DNA of 64,000 nt. Source: Candidatus Kapaibacterium sp. (GTDB lineage: Bacteria; Bacteroidota; Ignavibacteria; Kapaibacteriales; UBA7675). The stretch covers positions 1 through 64,000 of the forward strand of contig JANQRB010000025.1 of the NCBI GenBank assembly GCA_028284775.1, written 5' to 3'. Under the pieces are notes generated by a model that did no database searches, was not told the origin of the DNA, and saw only the letters and a program-made list of their open reading frames with translations. Numbering within the stretch: the stretch's first letter is position 1; each line of letters opens with the position of its first letter. Below, piece after piece: positions 58,311 to 64,000 of the stretch. A program made the translations under genes and the position numbers.

Positions 58311-59093
58311 TTGACGATACAATGGGAAATAGGTCTGCTGCTGATGGGCGCGGGCTTTCTGGCGGGAATAATCAATACTCTGGCCGGCAGCGGTTCACTG
58401 ATAACCTTGCCCGCTCTGATATTCGCCGGTCTGCCGGCCCCGATCGCCAACGGTACGAACCGGATTGCGATCCTACTTCAATGTTTCACTGCCCTGCGCG
58501 GCTTTCACCGCAGCGACAAACTCGAACTGCGTCCCGGCCTCTATCTTTCGATCCCGGCCATCGCCGGCGCGCTCCTGGGCGCATTCATCGCAGTCGACAT
58601 CGATGCGCAGACGATGGAAACCATGATCGGCTGTATTATGCTGCTGATGCTGGCAGTCATCATTCTGCAGCCCGGCAAATGGCTGCACGGCAATCCGGCG
58701 CTGCGGCGTCCGAAGCCCTCGCTGATGCAGAGCGCGGCTCTCTTTGCCATCGGGGTATACGGCGGCTTCATTCAGGCAGGTATCGGCATTTTACTGTTGG
58801 CGGGCCTTGTGCTCAGCGCCGGCTTCGACCTCGTCCGCGCCAACGCACTCAAACTGCTGATCGTGCTCATCTATACACCCTTCGCCATCGCCGTCTTCAT
58901 CTGGAACGACCAGGTTGATTGGCTGGCAGCCGCCTTTCTTTCGGCCGGTAACATAGCCGGCGCCCTTGTCGCGACGCGCATTGCGGTCACCTGGGGCCCG
59001 CGCCTCGTGCGTTGGATTCTGATACTCGTAGTGATCGCCTCGGCGGTGTTTTTGCTGGAAGGCGCGGTGGGTCGACTTTGGGACTGGATCTAA
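58311..59093 (+). CDS. TauE/SafE (TSUP) family membrane transporter
   Basis: A 260-residue inner-membrane protein with about eight helices. The TSUP repeat motif occurs twice: GAGFLAGIINTLAGSGSLIT LPALIFAGL near the N-terminus and GVYGGFIQAGIGILLLAGLV in the second half, both with the G-G-x-x-G/A-G-x-G pattern. Members export sulfite, sulfoacetate or other anions, or take up related compounds; substrate is unknown. The start is TTG at 58311, with GGAGAAGG six bases upstream; there is no in-frame ATG before the first helix. It stands alone and ends 117 bases before the convergent T9SS gene. Confidence 0.88.
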   Translation: MTIQWEIGLLLMGAGFLAGIINTLAGSGSLITLPALIFAGLPAPIANGTNRIAILLQCFTALRGFHRSDKLELRPGLYLSIPAIAGALLGAFIAVDIDAQTMETMIGCIMLLMLAVIILQPGKWLHGNPALRRPKPSLMQSAALFAIGVYGGFIQAGIGILLLAGLVLSAGFDLVRANALKLLIVLIYTPFAIAVFIWNDQVDWLAAAFLSAGNIAGALVATRIAVTWGPRLVRWILILVVIASAVFLLEGAVGRLWDWI

Positions 59094-59210
59094 GAGACGG
59101 TGAAGTGCACTTGGACAAGCCCACTGTCTAAAGCCACTGCTAAACACCGAAAGTGTTGTTGAACTGCATCCCGCCGATCCGACGAGCCGGCGACAGGGAG
59201 ATCCGGCACG

Positions 59211-61610
59211 CTAAAGAACGATCAGTGGAAACGAGGCGACAAAGGAGCCGGCGACCAGACGATAATAATACAAGCCGGGGTCAAGATTGTTAACGCTTAC
59301 TTCGTAGGCCTGCGGCGTGTGATATCCTGTCGCAATCGTTCGAACTTTGCGGCCGAAGGGATCGAATACCTCAAGCTGCGCTTCACCGGCCAGCGCTATC
59401 GTGTAATGAATCCTTACGCTGCCTCGCGAGGGATTTGGCCGTACCGGCTGCAAGGTATAGGCCATTCCGGAAACATGAATCCCACGCTGCCGTCGTAAGC
59501 ATAGTTCGGCGATCGTCGTTCCGCCGCCAACTGTCTGTAAGTCGGTACATAAACCGGCGGCGAAGCTCTTCTCTGTCTTAAACGCTACAGCGGAAAACGT
59601 GGTATCCAGATCGCTCAGGTAGACATCAAACAGCAGCTCGCAGAGACGGCCGGCACGTCGCAGCGGCGGACCGTGGCCCGACAGACGCAGCAGTTCTTCC
59701 GCTGCCGATTCGCGCAGCTCGAATGACCAGTCGGTTGCTTCGCCGACGCCGCGCACGCTGCCCGGACGGTAGCGCAATCCCCGCGTATCTAAAACCAGCT
59801 CGGCATAGATCGAATCCGTCAATGTTAATCCCGGCAAATTGGAGATATTGGATGCGAGTTCGACGGGCAGCAGCAGTGAATCACCCGGCTCAACACGGGC
59901 ATCCAGGGTCGGGACAGACAAGGTCAGATCGATGTTGTCCAGAACGATGACCTCGATTTCATCCAGCCTGCTGCAACCGGTGGGATTTGTGGCGACAACG
60001 GTGAAGCGCCTACTGCGATCGGTCTGCAGTGTCATCTCGCTGCCCTCGCTCAAAAGCCTGCCCTCGGCGGAATACCAGCTCAGGCTTCCTTCGCCGCTGG
60101 CGCGCAGGTGAAGCGTCTGATCGCGGCAGAGCGTCGTATCGTTGCCGGCGAAAACCATCGGCGCATCGTCGACGATAATCGACTGCGACAGAGTATCGGC
60201 GCCGAAGACATTGGCTACTATCAAGCGGACCCTGAACACGCCGGGCTTGTTGTAGGTGACGACGCCCGGATTGCGCTCCAGGCTGATCGAAGGGTTACCC
60301 CCTTCGAATTCCCACTCCCAGCTTCCGGGATTGTTAAGCGACTCGTCGTTAATTTCAATCGCGCTACCGGCGCAGATGCGCAGGCGCTCGCCTTCGTTAA
60401 CGGTCGGCATCGTTCCAAAAGCGGCGAGCGGCGACTGACAGGTTGACGGCGGTGGTCCTTCATGAAACAGTCCATCGACAAAGGAGGGCAGGCCGAGGCT
60501 GGCGCGCCCTTCGCCCAGATGAACGGCGTCGCGGCCGAACAAACTCTTAGCGCCCCGCTCGTTGGGTAAATTAATGGCGTGGAGGAAGTCGTGGTCACGC
60601 TCGGCAAGATAGATACGGCCATCGGGCGCCAGCTGCAACATCCCGAAAAAGCGACCGCGCGGCGCCTCGGCGATCACACGACGCGAGCCGCGAATCACGT
60701 TAATATCGGACAGACTTAAATCGAATTGCCACAACTGCTTCAAGTTGTTGACCACATATAACTTGCTGTTATCCGGCGCAAAGCTCAGCGCGTAATTGAG
60801 CACCTGGGCATTGACATTATCGAAGAGCACCCGATTGTCGCTGACCAGCCCGGTTTGAGGATCAAAGGAAAATAACTCCACGAAACCGCCGATGCCGAAG
60901 GCCAGCATTGTTCCGTCGGGTGAAGCTGCCAGGCAGCTTATCTGATTGAGCCGCGGCCGATCGGCGCTACTAATACCGAGGCTGCTGACGACCGGCACAG
61001 AATGCACACCATCGGCGGAGACCTGGCGGCAGTGAAATTCGTTGGAAAGCCAGCGCCGGCTGATTAACCAAACATCAGTCAGGTTGCAATGTCGTACAAC
61101 CGTCTGACATTCCGTGTTTTCATCCAGGAGCAGCTGGTTTTTCTGATCTTTCAGTACAGCGCCGCGTCCATCAGCGGCCTTCGTATCGATCGTTGAATAA
61201 CGCCAGCCGCGCGACGCAGGACCGCGCGAGTACATCTGCACATCGGCGACGGTAAAAAGATAATAGTGATCCGCCAGCCCCGGCGCGGGAACGAGGATTG
61301 CCGATTGCACGGCATCCTCGCTGCCCAGCAGGCCCTCGCCGTTAACGAGCACTTCGTGCGCGGCGTTCCAGACAGTCGATCCGTTGCTGTACAGTTGCAG
61401 CTCGCCGGTCAACGGATCGGCAATGGAGGCGGCCCCTTCGGACGATCGGATTACGCTGCCCCCGACGGCCCGCGGCGTCCCTGAAGCAAAGGAGATGGCG
61501 GCATTGTTGCCGAAATACCATCTGTCGGCTTCGCGCTGAGCAGCGGCAAACGGACAATTGAACAGTAAGGTCAAAAGTAAAAGACCGTAAAGGAAGGTTC
61601 GCGTAAACAT
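59211..61610 (-). CDS. Secreted T9SS propeller/PKD protein
   Basis: A 799-residue exported protein. Signal peptide (FLYGLLLLTLLFNCPFAAAQ), then a ~370-residue module typical of Bacteroidota surface proteins (RWYFGNNAAISFASG, ELQLYSNGSTVWNAAHEVL, ILVPAPGLADHYYLFTVADV, LNYALSFAPDNSKLYVVN). Next comes a PKD domain (~400-490, GSWEWEFEGGNPSISLERNP, VVTYNKPGVFRVRLIVANVF), an Ig-like unit (AGNDTTLCRDQTLHLRASGE), a cohesin-like sandwich (RVEPGDSLLLPVELASNISN) and a T9SS sorting domain (LQPVRPNPSRGSVRIHYTIA ... LDPGLYYYRLVAG). The N-terminal module shows the same block order as the three tandem proteins at 23.8-32.2 kb. A clear promoter lies at 61787-61817. Confidence 0.85.
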   Translation of the reverse strand: MFTRTFLYGLLLLTLLFNCPFAAAQREADRWYFGNNAAISFASGTPRAVGGSVIRSSEGAASIADPLTGELQLYSNGSTVWNAAHEVLVNGEGLLGSEDAVQSAILVPAPGLADHYYLFTVADVQMYSRGPASRGWRYSTIDTKAADGRGAVLKDQKNQLLLDENTECQTVVRHCNLTDVWLISRRWLSNEFHCRQVSADGVHSVPVVSSLGISSADRPRLNQISCLAASPDGTMLAFGIGGFVELFSFDPQTGLVSDNRVLFDNVNAQVLNYALSFAPDNSKLYVVNNLKQLWQFDLSLSDINVIRGSRRVIAEAPRGRFFGMLQLAPDGRIYLAERDHDFLHAINLPNERGAKSLFGRDAVHLGEGRASLGLPSFVDGLFHEGPPPSTCQSPLAAFGTMPTVNEGERLRICAGSAIEINDESLNNPGSWEWEFEGGNPSISLERNPGVVTYNKPGVFRVRLIVANVFGADTLSQSIIVDDAPMVFAGNDTTLCRDQTLHLRASGEGSLSWYSAEGRLLSEGSEMTLQTDRSRRFTVVATNPTGCSRLDEIEVIVLDNIDLTLSVPTLDARVEPGDSLLLPVELASNISNLPGLTLTDSIYAELVLDTRGLRYRPGSVRGVGEATDWSFELRESAAEELLRLSGHGPPLRRAGRLCELLFDVYLSDLDTTFSAVAFKTEKSFAAGLCTDLQTVGGGTTIAELCLRRQRGIHVSGMAYTLQPVRPNPSRGSVRIHYTIALAGEAQLEVFDPFGRKVRTIATGYHTPQAYEVSVNNLDPGLYYYRLVAGSFVASFPLIVL

Positions 61611-61786
61611 GCTACATCCCGTTAGGGCAGCGGCGCAAGCAGAGAAGTAGAACTCGTAACACTGAGTGGGGCGATTGTGTTACACCGTGCTGCCTCGTAT
61701 TCGCGGCAATTGCGCAGAGTTCCGAGGGTGGTCGAAACTCGTGCATACTATGTCAGGATTCGGCGAATGATTGACAAGCAACGTGC

Positions 61787-61817
61787 CAAAGATACAACAA
61801 TTTCTTCCAGAACAAAA
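61787..61817 (-). promoter_or_regulatory. Bacteroidota-type promoter of the T9SS propeller/PKD gene
   Basis: On the minus strand TTTTG (61817-61813), 18-base spacer, TATCTTTG (61794-61787), an exact TAnnTTTG. A start near 61780 would leave a leader of about 170 bases before the ATG at 61610. The gap 61611-62042 otherwise contains only the terminator at 61985-62008. Confidence 0.6.
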
Positions 61818-61984
61818 TACCGGTATTTTTTGCTTGTAGTGTATTGAGAATTTCAGCTTACTGGTTCGCTAGCGTGAATGGAAGACGGTTCACCGGCTTA
61901 CCCGTATTTCACTATTTGTCATCGACATTAACATAAACTTTCCGGCGGTTGGTGACACTGTTAGAACTTTCATATTGAATACCC

Positions 61985-62008
61985 AGGGGCAGTCCGAAGA
62001 CTGCCCCT
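61985..62008 (-). terminator. Hairpin terminator with UUCG loop after the right-edge T9SS gene
   Basis: Perfect 10-bp stem AGGGGCAGTC/GACTGCCCCT. Read on the minus strand the loop is C(TTCG)G, the very stable tetraloop. It lies 34 bases downstream of the stop at 62043. A clear T-run is missing, so termination may rely on the stable hairpin or it may protect the 3' end. Confidence 0.65.
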
Positions 62009-62042
62009 AGTCCCTTTCGCTGAGCTAAGATATTTCCCTGGC

Positions 62043-64000
62043 CTATTCCAGGACAATCACCAGGCGGCCGGCGCTTTCACCCTTAGCGGACTTAAGCACA
62101 ATTGTATACGTGCCCGCCGGCCAGCCGACGGTATTTACCTGGTGCAGCTTCGCAGATCCGGGAGAATCGAAAGCCGCGGAGTAGATTAGCTGGCCAAGAG
62201 CGTTCGACACGCTGAGCGTTAGATTGTCATCCGCCGGCGCCGAGCGAATGTTAAGCATACTGCCGCGTTGAACGGGATTAGGAAACACCTCCAGCGATTC
62301 GCCGACCGAAGCGGAAAGGTCGACATCAGTCGTCCGGCGCACGGGCAGGTGGTCGTTCTCGGCCCCGTCGACCAGATTGCCGGACTCTGCATTGGCAGTG
62401 GTGAGTTGCGCGGGCAAAGAGCTGCAGACAAGTTCGTCGCCCGGCGCATCGGCAACCTGCGTTGCCACGGGGTCGTCAATCAGTACCGGCGCCACATTAA
62501 CGGTCAGGCTGTTTGCCGAGGCCGTGTTCGCAATTTCGACCGGCAAAGCCGGGTTTTCGTAGCAGCCGCTGATCAGATTGCAATCGGTTTTAACAAGATA
62601 GCCCTGGTCGTTAAACGCCGCGCGCTGTTTCAGGCCGGCAAAGGCGAAACCACCATCGGACGTCAACGATACTTCAAAGCCGTCGTCCGTATTAAGACCG
62701 CCATAGTATCTCCCCGCCTCGACAAGTCCGGTCAGATCGGTTTTGACGGACCAGATTTTGCCGCCGCTCTGGCCGGTAACGATAAAGCCGAGGTCGGTGC
62801 TCTGGCGAACTGACAGAGCTTCATCCGAAGCTGTCCGGAACAGAACATTCGACCATTGGACGATTCCGAGTTCGTCGGTACAGATCATCAGGTAGTCATT
62901 GCCTGCCTTGCCAGCCATGATATAGCCGCTTTTAATGCATCCCAGGCCGAACATCTGCTGAACGCACCATGCGCGGTTGGCCAAGGAAAGAGTACTCACA
63001 ACGCTGTAGTTATTGCCCCATTGAACGGCGCCGGCCGCGTCAATTTTAAACATAAACGAGGTTTCGCCGGAAACGCCCGACACCCCGCAGATTACGAAGC
63101 CGTCGTCCTGGGATCCATCGCCGTCATCATCCGTTTGTTGAATGTAAAAGCCGTTCAGGGAATGAGACGTCAGTGAATACCAGTTGGCCCAACGTGTACT
63201 GAGGTTAGCATTGAGACGTACAATCAGTGTTTGCGCGGGAGTGCCGCCATGACCGACACAGATATAGCCGTCGGGCTGGCCGGATTGATCCCGACACTCT
63301 TGTCCGCGCCACATTTCGTTGGCCGGCGTCGTTGTTAAAATCACTGAATTGGGCGTGAGACCGCTGGCATCCGTTTTAATGACATAGCCGTTGTTAGGAC
63401 CGCGATAGTCGGTGTTGGCCGTAATAAAGTACCCGCCGTCACTCGTTTGCACGACCGATTCGGCATAGTCGGTTGAAATGTCTTCGACCGCCCCGGGCCA
63501 ATAGTGTTTTTGCCAGACGACAGTACCCGCCGGATCGGTTTTCGTCGTGAAGACATCCCGGTTGTTGTTCAGACTGTAGCTGTCGGTGTATCCGCTAAGG
63601 ATGTAGCCATCGTCATTTGTCTGTTCAACAGAATGAAAGGCATCCGCCTCCACGCCGCCGTAATTGCGTTGAAACATTGGCCCGCCCGGGCATGTCATTG
63701 AAAAACACAGGGTATTCACGTCCGACGTCAGGACGGCATTGCCTGTGAAGTCTTCGATGCAGTTCAGCCGGGCGATCGACCAGCATGGGGATACCGGAGC
63801 CTCAGTCACGCCGAATTTGATCTTGGTGCCCGGCTCGGATGTTTCGTGACAGCCGCTCCGTCCCACTCCGTCCGTCTTAATCAGATAGAAATCATCGCTA
63901 CCGGCGCCGAAACTTTGTGTGACCGCGCCAATGACGAATCCGCCATCTTGTGTCTGCTGAATCGACCGGCCGATGTCTTCGCCGCCGCCGCCATAGGTGT
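62043..64000 (-). CDS. T9SS-secreted repeat protein, N-terminus outside window
   Basis: At least 652 residues are in the window and the frame stays open to the right edge (… GGGGEDIGRSIQQTQDGGFV), so the true start lies beyond 64000; a GTG at 63866 is internal. The body is built of ~50-residue units with the pattern A/E-x-S-V/I-x-Q-T-x-D-G-G-Y/F-x-x-x-G-x-T, then Y-L-I/V-K-T-D (SVEQTNDDGYILSGYTDS, SVVQTSDGGYFITANTDY, SVRQSTDLGFIVTGQSGG). This is a repeated beta-propeller-like pattern common in FCB surface proteins. The last ~85 residues form a canonical T9SS type A domain (LEVFPNPVQRGSMLNIRS, PAGTYTIVLKSAKGESAGRL). Surface display is well supported; ligand unknown. Confidence 0.88.
   Translation of the reverse strand, partial: TYGGGGEDIGRSIQQTQDGGFVIGAVTQSFGAGSDDFYLIKTDGVGRSGCHETSEPGTKIKFGVTEAPVSPCWSIARLNCIEDFTGNAVLTSDVNTLCFSMTCPGGPMFQRNYGGVEADAFHSVEQTNDDGYILSGYTDSYSLNNNRDVFTTKTDPAGTVVWQKHYWPGAVEDISTDYAESVVQTSDGGYFITANTDYRGPNNGYVIKTDASGLTPNSVILTTTPANEMWRGQECRDQSGQPDGYICVGHGGTPAQTLIVRLNANLSTRWANWYSLTSHSLNGFYIQQTDDDGDGSQDDGFVICGVSGVSGETSFMFKIDAAGAVQWGNNYSVVSTLSLANRAWCVQQMFGLGCIKSGYIMAGKAGNDYLMICTDELGIVQWSNVLFRTASDEALSVRQSTDLGFIVTGQSGGKIWSVKTDLTGLVEAGRYYGGLNTDDGFEVSLTSDGGFAFAGLKQRAAFNDQGYLVKTDCNLISGCYENPALPVEIANTASANSLTVNVAPVLIDDPVATQVADAPGDELVCSSLPAQLTTANAESGNLVDGAENDHLPVRRTTDVDLSASVGESLEVFPNPVQRGSMLNIRSAPADDNLTLSVSNALGQLIYSAAFDSPGSAKLHQVNTVGWPAGTYTIVLKSAKGESAGRLVIVLE

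Overview
The window (about 56% G+C by eye) comes from a Gram-negative bacterium of the Bacteroidota/FCB group. At least five large secreted proteins carry C-terminal type IX secretion (T9SS) sorting domains. There is a TonB-dependent receptor with a carboxypeptidase-like N-terminal domain, a LytS/LytR pair, and a Bacteroidota-type membrane fusion protein. Two intergenic regions hold the Bacteroidota promoter pattern TTG-N17/18-TAnnTTTG, each with the -7 element TATCTTTG. The fairly high G+C, ASH-like lipoprotein, cohesin-like domains and frequent TTG starts would fit a Kapabacteria/Ignavibacteria-like lineage, but I cannot fix the taxon from the sequence alone.

Layout. 1-4.6 kb: end of a secreted propeller protein, a stand-alone HPt protein, an exported Mn-type superoxide dismutase, a candidate small RNA with a strong terminator, and a secreted BNR-propeller protein. 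4.9-12.4 kb: MarR regulator, DoxX protein, a complete RND efflux pump (fusion protein, permease, outer-membrane channel) and a GNAT acetyltransferase. 12.6-15.7 kb: a lipoprotein-like protein, an MFS exporter and an ASH-like lipoprotein. 15.7-23.4 kb: an ECF sigma factor with an unusual anti-sigma factor that ends in a beta-barrel, then two sensor kinases, one a large PAS hybrid. 23.8-36.6 kb: three tandem paralogous T9SS proteins with cohesin-like domains, a TonB-dependent receptor and a LytTR two-component pair. 36.8-40.3 kb: CPBP protease-like protein, PdxJ, a four-helix membrane protein, a YbjQ-family protein and a methyltransferase.

40.4-57.2 kb is the core of the window. It is one long minus-strand cluster that encodes the whole route from PEP and erythrose-4-phosphate through shikimate and chorismate to 1,4-dihydroxy-2-naphthoate, the head group of menaquinone. 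The order is menI, DAHP synthase, aroB-aroD-aroE (one polypeptide), aroA-aroK (one polypeptide), aroC with a chorismate-mutase-like tail, menF, menD, menH, menB, then menC and menE after two gene-poor spacers. Four of the junctions are 4-bp ATGA overlaps. The two fusion proteins together hold exactly the five activities of the eukaryotic AROM protein, in a different arrangement. Only the prenyl transfer (MenA) and final methylation (MenG) steps are not seen here.

57.4-64 kb: a lipoprotein, a TauE/SafE-type transporter, a T9SS propeller/PKD protein that shares its N-terminal module with the three tandem paralogs, and the C-terminal part of a further T9SS repeat protein running off the right edge. 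I saw no CRISPR array, rRNA, confident tRNA, intact insertion sequence or phage gene.
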